This document shows, piece after piece, positions 1-7,875 of a stretch of DNA of 64,000 bases; within the stretch, counting starts at the first letter, position 1, and every line of letters starts with the position of its first letter. The position numbers and the translations under genes were made by a program. The notes under the pieces were generated by a model. It did not search any database. It was given only the letters and a program-made list of their open reading frames with translations, and had not been told where the DNA came from. Source of the stretch: Sphingomonas sp. S2-65 (GTDB lineage: Bacteria > Pseudomonadota > Alphaproteobacteria > Sphingomonadales > Sphingomonadaceae); the NCBI RefSeq assembly GCF_021513175.1, contig NZ_CP090953.1:3530501-3594500 (forward strand), written 5' to 3'.

Positions 1-1292
<1,292 letters not shown>

Positions 1293-1300
1293 TCTATAAA

Positions 1301-1430
1301 TCCTCCCTGGCACGGGGAGGGGGACCATGCGAAGCATGGTGGAGGGGGAGCGCCACAGGCGAGTAGTTCGCGGAAGCCCCCTCCACCCCTCGCTGTGAGG
1401 GCGGTCCCCCTCCCTGTGCCGGGGAGGATT
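1301..1430. repeat. Inverted pair of REP-like palindromic units
   Basis: Two copies of a roughly 50-bp unit lie head to head between fumC and the next gene. Each unit reads hairpin (TCCTCCC..GGGGAGG), then GGGACC with a small palindrome (for example CCATGCGAAGCATGG), then GGTGGAGGGGG. The right copy is the reverse complement of the left with small changes. The same modular plan recurs at 21541-21667 and around 60541-60993. It could fold into a long cruciform and may act as a transcription end point for fumC. The family name is not known to me; REP/BIME-like is a structural description. Confidence 0.85.
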
Positions 1431-1482
1431 ACACGGAACCCATCTTCGTCTCCTTCGCTTGTCCTCGCACAAGGAGACACAC

Positions 1483-1674
1483 ATGATCGGCGAAGCGATT
1501 GCCGGCCTTATCGGCCACAAGATTGATGCCAGCGATGGTGAAGGCGGCGCGGTCGGCGCGGTGGCTGGCGTGGCCGTCTGGAAGGTCGCCAAGGCCGTGA
1601 TCCCCGCCGCTTTGTTCTTCGGCGCGATCGCCTATGGCATCCACTATCTGGCCAATCAGGGCGACGACGCATGA
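1483..1674 (+). CDS. Small glycine-rich membrane protein (paralogue A)
   Basis: A 63-residue protein starting at the ATG at 1483, chosen because a good ribosome-binding site (AAGGAG, 1471-1476) lies just upstream. The N-terminal half follows the pattern IxGxxIGxxIDxxDGxGGxxGAVxG, and a hydrophobic stretch (about residues 38-57) can span the membrane. Its stop codon overlaps the start of the next gene (ATGA, 1671-1674), so the two should be translationally coupled. The neighbour shares the same N-terminal pattern. Function is unknown; the alternating glycines suggest helix packing or self-association in a membrane. Confidence 0.75.
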   Translation: MIGEAIAGLIGHKIDASDGEGGAVGAVAGVAVWKVAKAVIPAALFFGAIAYGIHYLANQGDDA

Positions 1675-1865
1675 TCCGCAACATCCTGGGCGCCGTGATC
1701 GGCAGCCAGATCGATCGGCGCGACGGCCGCGGCGGCGTCAAGGGCGCGGTGCTCGGCTATGCCGCCCAGCGCGCGCTGACTCGCATGGGCGCGCCCGGCC
1801 TGGTGCTCGCCGGCGGCTATGGCGTGTACCGCATGCTCAAGGACCGGCGGAACCGCCGGGTGTGA
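1671..1865 (+). CDS. Small glycine-rich membrane protein (paralogue B)
   Basis: A 64-residue protein beginning inside the stop codon of the preceding gene. Its first 35 residues align with that gene's product (MIRNILGAVIGSQIDRRDGR against MIGEAIAGLIGHKIDASDGE), so the pair probably arose by tandem duplication. A central hydrophobic glycine-rich segment is followed by a very basic tail (KDRRNRRV), which would place the C terminus in the cytoplasm by the positive-inside rule. No enzymatic motif is visible. It is followed 35 bases later by gmk on the same strand. Confidence 0.75.
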   Translation: MIRNILGAVIGSQIDRRDGRGGVKGAVLGYAAQRALTRMGAPGLVLAGGYGVYRMLKDRRNRRV

Positions 1866-1900
1866 CTTGACGGGGCATAGTCTCCACGCCACTAGCCCCC

Positions 1901-2551
1901 ATGCCGCACCGCACCGAAAACGATCCGCATAAATTCCGCCGTCGCGGCGTTCTCTTCGTCCTGTCCTCGCCCTCGGGAGCCGGCAAGTCGACGATCGCGC
2001 GCAAATTGCTGGCGGCGGATCCGTTTCTCGAAATGTCGGTCTCCTACACTACGCGTCCGATGCGCCCGGGCGAACAGGACGGGGTCGACTATAACTTCGT
2101 CGACCTCGACCGCTTCCGCGAGATGGTCACGGATAATGAGTTCCTGGAATGGGCGCACGTGTTCGACCATCGCTACGGCACGCCGCGCGAGACCGTAAAC
2201 GCGATCCTCGCCTCGGGCCGCGACGTGCTGTTCGACATCGATTGGCAAGGCGCGCAGCAGCTGTTCCAGCTCGCCGGCGGCGACGTCGTGCGTGTCTTCA
2301 TCCTGCCGCCCAGCCTGAAGGTGCTGCACGAGCGGCTGATCAATCGCGGCACCGACTCGGTGGAAGTGATCGACGCGCGCATGTCGCGGGCCAATAACGA
2401 AGTCAGCCACTGGGACGGCTATGACTATGTTCTGGTCAACGACGAAGTCGAGCAGTGCTATGAAAGCGTCCACACGATCCTGAAGGCCGAACGCCTCCGC
2501 CGCTCCCGCCAAACCGGCCTGATCGGCTTCATCCGCGGCCTGAACAAGTAA
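1901..2551 (+). CDS. gmk: Guanylate kinase
   Basis: Phosphorylates GMP to GDP with ATP, an essential step in purine nucleotide salvage and (p)ppGpp precursor supply; cytosolic. The 216-residue product has the usual length. The P-loop SSPSGAGKST lies near residues 24-33 and the GMP-binding region YTTRPMRPGEQDGVDY near residues 49-64. The lid and core motif IDWQGAQQ follows. No closer alternative start is evident; the ATG at 1901 gives the short charged N-terminal extension common in alphaproteobacterial members. A single palindrome follows the stop and may end transcription between this gene and the convergent ATP12 gene. Confidence 0.97.
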   Translation: MPHRTENDPHKFRRRGVLFVLSSPSGAGKSTIARKLLAADPFLEMSVSYTTRPMRPGEQDGVDYNFVDLDRFREMVTDNEFLEWAHVFDHRYGTPRETVNAILASGRDVLFDIDWQGAQQLFQLAGGDVVRVFILPPSLKVLHERLINRGTDSVEVIDARMSRANNEVSHWDGYDYVLVNDEVEQCYESVHTILKAERLRRSRQTGLIGFIRGLNK

Positions 2552-2558
2552 CTCCCAA

Positions 2559-2581
2559 TCCTCCCCCTGGCAGGGGAGGAT
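2559..2581. repeat. Short palindrome between convergent genes
   Basis: TCCTCCCCCTGGCAGGGGAGGA is a near-perfect palindrome and matches the first hairpin of the longer repeat units at 1301 and 21541. It sits between the stop codons of gmk and the oppositely oriented ATP12 gene, where it could act as a two-way transcription block. No T-run follows on either strand, so a classical intrinsic terminator is not claimed. Confidence 0.7.
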
Positions 2582-2587
2582 GAAGCT

Positions 2588-3283
2588 TCACAGCAACCCG
2601 AGAAACCGCACCCCCGCATCGAAGTCTCGCCGCCGCGCCTGCTCGGCTTCGACCGCCAGCACGTCCTCGCCCCATTGCTCGGCCTGCCAGTCCTCGTCGA
2701 CTCGCGCCGCGCGCCACACCGTCTCGGCGTCGGCGGCACCCTCCAGCAGCGCCAGCGCCGCCACGATCGACCCGCTGATCGTCACCAGCGGCGAGAGTCC
2801 CGCCAGCCGGAACGCGTCGAGCGCCAGCACCGCCTCGCGCAGCCGTGCGACCGTCGCCTGGGGCTGGGCGCGGTGCATCACGCCGGTGGCGATTTCGAAA
2901 TGTACGTCATACCGCCCGCGTGCCCAGTCGAGCAGCGGGTCCCAGGCGGCGGCCTGCCGTGCTACCAGCGGCTCGGGCTCGCCCGCGCGGTAATAAAGGA
3001 GGTCGGTCTCGCCGTAAGCCGCCAGCCCCTCGGCAAACGCCTCGCGCGCTGCCGACACGCGGTCGATCGCGGCATTGGCCAGCCCGGTCAGCGGCATCGC
3101 CCGTGGATTGAGCGTGTCGCCCACCGCGCGCCACTCCTCGGCGACCGCCTCGGCAAGCTGTGGCGTGGGCAGGGCCAAGGGCACTCGGCCAGGCGTGCGC
3201 ACCGGCTTCCCGTCCAGCGCGACTTCGCCGTTCTCGACGCGTACGTCCTTCCAGAATCGTCTCACGGGGCGGGGGTCTTCCAT
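2588..3283 (-). CDS. ATP12 family F1-ATPase assembly chaperone
   Basis: ATP12 proteins bind the alpha subunit during assembly of the F1 part of ATP synthase; this family occurs in mitochondria and alphaproteobacteria. The 231-residue product begins MEDPRPVRRFWKDV. The family pattern is visible in the N-terminal VALDGKPVRTP and LPTPQLAEAVAEEW, the middle YGETDLLYYRA, and the C-terminal region with VDEDWQAEQWGED. The start at 3283 overlaps the end of the upstream small membrane gene (3262) by 22 bases, consistent with one minus-strand operon that also includes an HAD phosphatase. A longer open frame upstream of 3283 is the out-of-frame image of neighbouring genes. Confidence 0.92.
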   Translation of the reverse strand: MEDPRPVRRFWKDVRVENGEVALDGKPVRTPGRVPLALPTPQLAEAVAEEWRAVGDTLNPRAMPLTGLANAAIDRVSAAREAFAEGLAAYGETDLLYYRAGEPEPLVARQAAAWDPLLDWARGRYDVHFEIATGVMHRAQPQATVARLREAVLALDAFRLAGLSPLVTISGSIVAALALLEGAADAETVWRAARVDEDWQAEQWGEDVLAVEAEQARRRDFDAGVRFLGLL

Positions 3284-3480
3284 TTTCGGGCCATGGCACG
3301 CGGCACCACGGCCATGACGTAGAGCGAGGCGAGGATCAACGCGCCGCCCAGCAGGGTATGTTCCGTCGCCTGCGATCGCCCCATGATCAACAGCCCCAGC
3401 ACCGCGCCCGCAGCCGCCGCCAGGTTGACGCCGCTCATCAGGTAATAGCGCTTGCGCGCCAGCCGATCCGCCTCGGTCAT
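3262..3480 (-). CDS. Small two-helix membrane protein
   Basis: A 72-residue protein with two predicted membrane helices (about residues 14-35 and 42-60), a basic N-terminal segment (RLARKRYY) and a basic C terminus (RKWKTPAP). Its start overlaps the stop of the HAD gene by four bases (3477-3480) and its end overlaps the ATP12 start, so it is embedded in the operon. No family can be named with confidence; similar small proteins are found in this position in sphingomonads. The context with an F1 assembly chaperone makes a membrane or energy-related role possible, but this is inference. Confidence 0.8.
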   Translation of the reverse strand: MTEADRLARKRYYLMSGVNLAAAAGAVLGLLIMGRSQATEHTLLGGALILASLYVMAVVPRAMARKWKTPAP

Positions 3481-4139
3481 AAATCCTCCAGATGCGCCGG
3501 CAGTTCGCGGGCATGCTCCAGGACATGCCGCGCGCCGGCGTCGAGAAGTTCATGCCGGGTGTGGTATCCCCATGCAACACCTATGGCGTGCGCGCCCGCC
3601 GCCCGGGCCATCGCCATGTCGAAGCTGGTATCGCCGATCACCACGGTAGTCGCGGGCGCCGCACCGGCTTCCGCCATCGCCGTCTCGACCATCGACGGGT
3701 GCGGCTTGGAGGGGTGCCGATCCGCGGTCTGCAGCGTCACGAAGCGGTGCCGCAGGCCGTGATGCTCCAGCACCCGGATCAGGCCGCGATCGGACTTGCC
3801 CGTCGCCACGCCGAGCAGCCAGCCCCGCGCGTCCAGCGTCTCGATCGCTTCGAGGATGCCGTCATATAGCGGCTCATCCTCGATCTGCCCGGCGCTGCGC
3901 AGCGCGAAATAGGCCTGCTTGTACGCCTCGGCCATCGCTTCGTGCAGGTCCGCCTCCGCATCCGGATGCAGCCGCGCGATCGCTTCCACCAGGCTCAGCC
4001 CGACGATCCGCCGGATCGCTTCGCGGCTGGGGGGCGCCAGCTTCTGCCCCTCGAAACACTGCTCCATCGCCAGGCAGATACTCGCCTGGCTGTCGACCAG
4101 CGTGCCATCGCAATCGAAGATCGCGAGCCGGTTCACCAC
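3477..4139 (-). CDS. HAD superfamily phosphatase (phosphoglycolate phosphatase-like)
   Basis: A 220-residue cytosolic hydrolase of HAD subfamily IA. All four motifs are present: the nucleophile loop FDCDGTLVDS (about residues 8-17), motif II VATGKSD, the motif III lysine in SKPHPSM, and motif IV VIGDTSFDMAMARAAGA. A helical cap domain lies between motifs I and II. Family members remove phosphate from phosphoglycolate, small sugar phosphates or pyrophosphate; the substrate cannot be read from the sequence. It overlaps the next gene by ATGA and lies 46 bases downstream of the pseudouridine synthase gene. Confidence 0.9.
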   Translation of the reverse strand: MVNRLAIFDCDGTLVDSQASICLAMEQCFEGQKLAPPSREAIRRIVGLSLVEAIARLHPDAEADLHEAMAEAYKQAYFALRSAGQIEDEPLYDGILEAIETLDARGWLLGVATGKSDRGLIRVLEHHGLRHRFVTLQTADRHPSKPHPSMVETAMAEAGAAPATTVVIGDTSFDMAMARAAGAHAIGVAWGYHTRHELLDAGARHVLEHARELPAHLEDL

Positions 4140-4146
4140 GAGAAGA

Positions 4147-4170
4147 ATCCTTCCCCGAAAGGGGAGGTTT
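4147..4170. repeat. Half-unit palindrome between HAD and pseudouridine synthase genes
   Basis: CCTTCCCCGAAAGGGGAGG with a TTTT run on the plus strand. It resembles the first hairpin of the dispersed repeat units in this window and fills most of the 46-base gap between two minus-strand genes. On the minus strand it could weaken read-through between the two. Confidence 0.6.
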
Positions 4171-4185
4171 TAACAGAGTTGAAGG

Positions 4186-5574
4186 TCACCGACCGCCTCG
4201 GCCGCCCCCACCGCGCGGGCCGGAACCGCCGCCGCTGCCGCCGCCGCCGGTGCGCGGGCCGGAACCTCGACTGCCTCCTGCGGGACCGCCAGTCCGCGGG
4301 CCGGTGCCGCCACTCCGCCCGGCTGGGCCGCCGGTTCGTGGGCCAGCGCCGCCGGTGCGCGGGCCGGGTGCTCCGGTCCGTGCGCCGCTGCCGCCCGCAC
4401 GCGGCCCCTCCGCGGCACGTCCCGCAGGCGCGCGCGGTTTCGCGGAAGGCTTGCCGCTGCGCGCCGTCTCGGCGCGGGCACTATTGCTTTCCGCGCGCCC
4501 GCGGCGTTCGCCCCGGCGCTCCTTGCGAACGGTTTTCGCGTGCGCCCGCGCCTGCGACTTGAGCTCGTCGCGGCTGAGCGGCGGACGGTCCTCGAACGCC
4601 GTCATCTCACCCAATGCCAGGTCGAAGCCCAGCGTCTTCATCGATTCGGCGAAGTGGCTCGGCAGCTCGGCGGTGATGTCGATCTTCTCGCCATCGGGAT
4701 GGTCGATGCGCAGCCGCCGCGAATGCAGATGCATTTTCCGCGACACACCACCGGTCAGGAATGCTTCGGGGCCGCCATATTTGCCATCGCCGACGATCGG
4801 GTGGCCGATCGCCGCCATGTGCACGCGCAACTGGTGGGTGCGCCCGGTAAAGGGCTGAAGCTCGACCCATGCGCCGGTGTTTCCCGCGCGTTCGATCATG
4901 CGATAACGAGTGCGGGCCGCCTGGCCCTCCTTCTCGTCCACCTGCATCTTCTCGCCGCCGGTGCCCGGCTGCTTTCCGATCGGCAGGTCGATAAAGCCAT
5001 CGGCGATGTCGGGCACGCCGACCACCAGCGCCCAGTAGATCTTCTTGGCAGTGCGTCCCGAAAACGACTTGGAGAAGAACGCCGCCGCCTTTGCCGAGCG
5101 GGCGACTAGCAGCGCGCCCGACGTGTCCTTGTCGAGACGGTGGACCAGCTTGGGCCGGCCCTCGGCTTCGTATTGGAGCGCGTCGAGCAAACCGTCGACA
5201 TGCTCGAAGGTCTTGGTGCCGCCCTGCGTGGCGAGCCCGGGAGGCTTGTTGAGCACGATCGCCGAGGCGTCCTTGTGGATCACCATGCTCTCGGCCAGTT
5301 CTGTCTGCTCCGCGCTCAGCGCCGGACGATCGCGCTTGGGCCGGGGCGTGCTGGCCGGCTTGGGGGCTTCGGCCGGGGGCAGGCGCAGCACCTGGCCGGC
5401 GGCAAGCCGGTCGGCAGGCGTCGCGCGGGCGCCATCGACGCGCAGCTGTCCCGTGCGTGCCCAGCGTGACACGATGTTGAAGCTCACATCCTCCATGTGC
5501 CGCTTGAACCATCGGTCCAGGCGGATGCCGTCATCGTCGGGAGCGACCGTAAACTGGCGTACATCGTTGCTCAT
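4186..5574 (-). CDS. RluA/RluC-family 23S rRNA pseudouridine synthase with long disordered tail
   Basis: Isomerises specific uridines to pseudouridine, most likely in 23S rRNA. The 462-residue product has an N-terminal S4 RNA-binding domain (residues about 10-75, with GIRLDRWFKRHM), a linker, and the catalytic domain with the family's aspartate in HRLDKDTSG (about residues 144-152), then QPFTGRTHQLRVH. RluC proteins are usually 300-330 residues. Here a basic region near residue 360 leads into about 75 residues made almost only of G, P, R, T and S (GPRTGG-type repeats), probably disordered and RNA-binding. The start at 5574 was chosen because it matches the S4 domain start; it overlaps the crcB stop by ATGA. 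Confidence 0.93.
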   Translation of the reverse strand: MSNDVRQFTVAPDDDGIRLDRWFKRHMEDVSFNIVSRWARTGQLRVDGARATPADRLAAGQVLRLPPAEAPKPASTPRPKRDRPALSAEQTELAESMVIHKDASAIVLNKPPGLATQGGTKTFEHVDGLLDALQYEAEGRPKLVHRLDKDTSGALLVARSAKAAAFFSKSFSGRTAKKIYWALVVGVPDIADGFIDLPIGKQPGTGGEKMQVDEKEGQAARTRYRMIERAGNTGAWVELQPFTGRTHQLRVHMAAIGHPIVGDGKYGGPEAFLTGGVSRKMHLHSRRLRIDHPDGEKIDITAELPSHFAESMKTLGFDLALGEMTAFEDRPPLSRDELKSQARAHAKTVRKERRGERRGRAESNSARAETARSGKPSAKPRAPAGRAAEGPRAGGSGARTGAPGPRTGGAGPRTGGPAGRSGGTGPRTGGPAGGSRGSGPRTGGGGSGGGSGPRGGGGRGGR

Positions 5575-5948
5575 GCTACCGCCCTTGTCAGCGAAAGACC
5601 TGCCATCAGCGCGACGAGCGCGCCCAGCACGGAAATAAGAATATAGCCCAGCGCCATCGGCAAGGCGCCCCGCTCCATCATCAGGACGACGTCGAGCGAA
5701 AAGGCCGAGAAGGTCGTGAAGCCGCCCAGCACGCCGACGCCGAGCAACAGCCGCCAGGTCTCGCCGCCATTGCCGAAGCGGGAAAGATTGCCCACCAGCA
5801 GGCCCATGGCGAACCCGCCCAGCACGTTCACGGCAAGCGTGCCCCAGGGATAGCCCGGTCCCCACCAGGCGAGTGTCGCCCGACCGACCAGGTGCCGGGC
5901 ACCGGCGCCGACGGCGCCGCCCAGCATCACGAGAAAAAGATTTGGCAT
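5571..5948 (-). CDS. crcB: Fluoride exporter CrcB/Fluc
   Basis: Small membrane channel that lets fluoride leave the cell; functions as an antiparallel dimer. The 125-residue product has four hydrophobic helices. Family landmarks are GGAVGAGARHLVGR near the N terminus, WGTLAVNVLGGFAMG with the conserved asparagine, and the third-helix motif GGFTTFSAFSLD. The start at 5948 gives the normal length; a longer in-frame opening upstream runs into repeat DNA. No fluoride riboswitch could be recognised upstream. It is co-transcribed with the pseudouridine synthase through a four-base overlap. Confidence 0.95.
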   Translation of the reverse strand: MPNLFLVMLGGAVGAGARHLVGRATLAWWGPGYPWGTLAVNVLGGFAMGLLVGNLSRFGNGGETWRLLLGVGVLGGFTTFSAFSLDVVLMMERGALPMALGYILISVLGALVALMAGLSLTRAVA

Positions 5949-6032
5949 TATGGGCCGGTAGCGGGAAATCAGCGCCTTGCCTATTCCCGCGTCATCTTGC
6001 AACGCCGCGCTCCGGGCAAGGGCGTGAAGAAA

Positions 6033-6186
6033 GGGGTCACGCGGAGGCGCAAAGGCGCAGAGGGCGGTAGCTTGTGGCGCCTGCATCTGCCGCATCAGCG
6101 GCCGGAAATGGACAAGGCTGATGGCTGAGGACCGCTGGCGCGGCGGGGCGTGCCCCCTCTGCCCCTGGTGCCTCCGCGTGAAACCC
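6033..6186. repeat. Intergenic inverted repeat with GCGGAGGC arms
   Basis: GGGGTCACGCGGAGGC (6033-6048) is mirrored by GCCTCCGCGTGAAACCC (6170-6186), and the adjoining AAAGGCGCAGAGG is mirrored by CCCCTCTGCCCC. The two arms enclose about 110 bases of unrelated sequence. It fills the gap between crcB and the downstream end of the lipoprotein gene. No coding potential is supported inside. It differs in sequence from the CCTCCCC-type units. Confidence 0.65.
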
Positions 6187-6206
6187 TCTTCTAACCCGAA
6201 AGCAGC

Positions 6207-6935
6207 TCAGATGCCGTTGTTGGCGACCATGTCGATGTCGGTGCCGCCATCGGGGCGCGACGTGAGGAACAGCACATAGGCGGCGTCGTCGCGTGCGCGG
6301 GTGCCGCCCAATATGTGTTCCTTGCCGTCGACCTGGTGTTCGGCGGTGTACCCGCCGCGCTTGGCCTTGGTGTAATACCAGTCGAGCAGGAGTTCCATCG
6401 GCTGCGCGGTCGAGAAGGTGACCACTCGAAGCGCGCATTTGCCGCTCTGGTTGCCCGCGGCCTCGATCACCCGCGCCTGTGGGAACAGCGGCAGGTCGGC
6501 GGGTAGGCGAGTCGCCCAGCGCGCGGAATAATTGAGAGCGCTCGCGCACTGGCTGGTGCGCGCGTTCTTCTGCCGCGACGCCAGCCCGTCCAGGGTAATG
6601 CTCTCGCGGGCGGCGGCGCATTGCGGGCAATCCTTGCCCGCGGCGATCGCCGGCGGCGCCTTCAGCATGCCTCGCATGTCGATCTTGTCGTTGTTGGTGG
6701 CGATCGCATCGCTCGGCACCATGGCGGAATAGGGCTGGGGGGGCGGACGCAGCGCATCCTTGTTCGACATCTGGGTCAGCTGCGGATCGACCATGATCTG
6801 GCCCTGCAGCGCGCTGGTCACCTGCGGGTCGGCGATATTGCCCAGTTCGGTGTCGTTGACGGGCACCGGCTCGTCCTTCTTCCCGCACGCGGCGAGCATC
6901 AGGGGCAGGGCAAGCAGAAGGGCGGGGCGAACCAT
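6207..6935 (-). CDS. Exported lipoprotein of unknown function
   Basis: A 242-residue protein. The start at 6935 yields a classic lipoprotein signal, MVRPALLLALPLMLAACGKK, with the lipobox LAAC (acylated Cys about residue 17). The mature part has two Cys close together (CPQCAA) and two further Cys (SQCASAL, KCAL) that could form disulfides in the periplasm. The C-terminal half, with MELLLDWYYTKAKRGGY, looks like a compact alpha/beta domain. I recognise it as a sphingomonad-type hypothetical but cannot assign a function. Aspartate follows Cys at +4 only, so there is no clear inner-membrane retention signal. Confidence 0.82.
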   Translation of the reverse strand: MVRPALLLALPLMLAACGKKDEPVPVNDTELGNIADPQVTSALQGQIMVDPQLTQMSNKDALRPPPQPYSAMVPSDAIATNNDKIDMRGMLKAPPAIAAGKDCPQCAAARESITLDGLASRQKNARTSQCASALNYSARWATRLPADLPLFPQARVIEAAGNQSGKCALRVVTFSTAQPMELLLDWYYTKAKRGGYTAEHQVDGKEHILGGTRARDDAAYVLFLTSRPDGGTDIDMVANNGI

Positions 6936-7014
6936 CACGAGCGTTCCTCTAGAGCCTGCGCAATGTGCCACGCGCACGGTTAAGGAAGCGTTCGCCGTGT
7001 TTCGCGCCGCCAGG

Positions 7015-7785
7015 TCAGGCGGCATGCCGCGCGGCGTTCGCTGGCATCAAGATCGCCGGCAGCGACCGCAGCCCGGGCCGCGCGAACAGGAAACCCTGCT
7101 GGTAGCGGACGCCCAGCGCAGCCAGCGCCGCGAATTCGGCCTCGGTCTCGACACCCTCGGCGATCACGGTGATGTCCAGGCCCTGCATCATGCGCATGAT
7201 GCCTTCGACGATCATCCGCCGCGGCAGGCTGGCGTCGATGCCGCGGATCAGTTCCATGTCGAGCTTCACCAGGTCGGTTTGCAACCGCGCCAGCAGGCCA
7301 AGGCCCGCATGCCCCGCGCCGAAGTCGTCCAGCGCGGTCGCGAAGCCCAGCCGCCGATAGGCATCGATGATCGTCGCGACATGATCGGTATCGACCATCT
7401 CCTCATTCTCGGTGAACTCGAAGATCAGCCGGTCGGTCGGCAGGCCGGTCGCGCGCGCGGTCTTCAGCGTCAGCTGGATGCAGGCGACCGGCGAATAGAC
7501 GGCGTTGGGCAGGAAGTTGATCGACAGCCGCGCGTCGGTGTCGAGGATGCCGGCGGCTACCGCCTGCTCGATCGCCGCCACCCGGCATTGCTGGTCGAAA
7601 GCATAGCGGCTGGCCGGGGTTACCCCGCCGATGACTTCGCCGGCACTCTCGCCGGCCGGACCGCGCACCAGCGCTTCATAGGCGAAGGCGCGGCCGGTCT
7701 CGACGTCGACGATCGGCTGGAACGCCATGGCCAGCCGGAAATCCTCGGCACCCGACCTGCAACCTTCGCAACCGACTTGAGCCAT
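7015..7785 (-). CDS. Stand-alone EAL domain cyclic-di-GMP phosphodiesterase
   Basis: Hydrolyses cyclic di-GMP to pGpG, lowering this second messenger. The 256-residue protein is essentially only the EAL domain. Metal and catalytic residues look complete: YEALVRG (about residue 38), the Asn in SINFLPNAV, FEFTENE, the paired Asp in LDDFGAG, the Lys in LVKLDMELI, AEGVET and the terminal YQQGFLFARP. No sensor domain is present, but the N terminus has a short Cys-pair (CEGC) of unknown meaning. It is monocistronic between the lipoprotein and the ABC-F gene. Activity is inferred from residue conservation. Confidence 0.93.
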   Translation of the reverse strand: MAQVGCEGCRSGAEDFRLAMAFQPIVDVETGRAFAYEALVRGPAGESAGEVIGGVTPASRYAFDQQCRVAAIEQAVAAGILDTDARLSINFLPNAVYSPVACIQLTLKTARATGLPTDRLIFEFTENEEMVDTDHVATIIDAYRRLGFATALDDFGAGHAGLGLLARLQTDLVKLDMELIRGIDASLPRRMIVEGIMRMMQGLDITVIAEGVETEAEFAALAALGVRYQQGFLFARPGLRSLPAILMPANAARHAA

Positions 7786-7875
7786 GCAAGAACCTTTTCC
7801 CAGGTTTCTCCGTACCGCTCAGCCAATAACAAAGTATTGATTAGCAGATGAAAAACAGGCCGGAGCGCGCGGGCG

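Noticed and set aside
4186..4400. CRISPR-like or tandem array from repeated GGTGCGCGGGCC units
   Set aside because: Units are irregular, in frame with the pseudouridine synthase and encode its tail; no equal spacers.
5949..6032. Possible fluoride riboswitch upstream of crcB
   Set aside because: The conserved GGNGAUGG and pseudoknot elements could not be found; the sequence has only weak hairpins.
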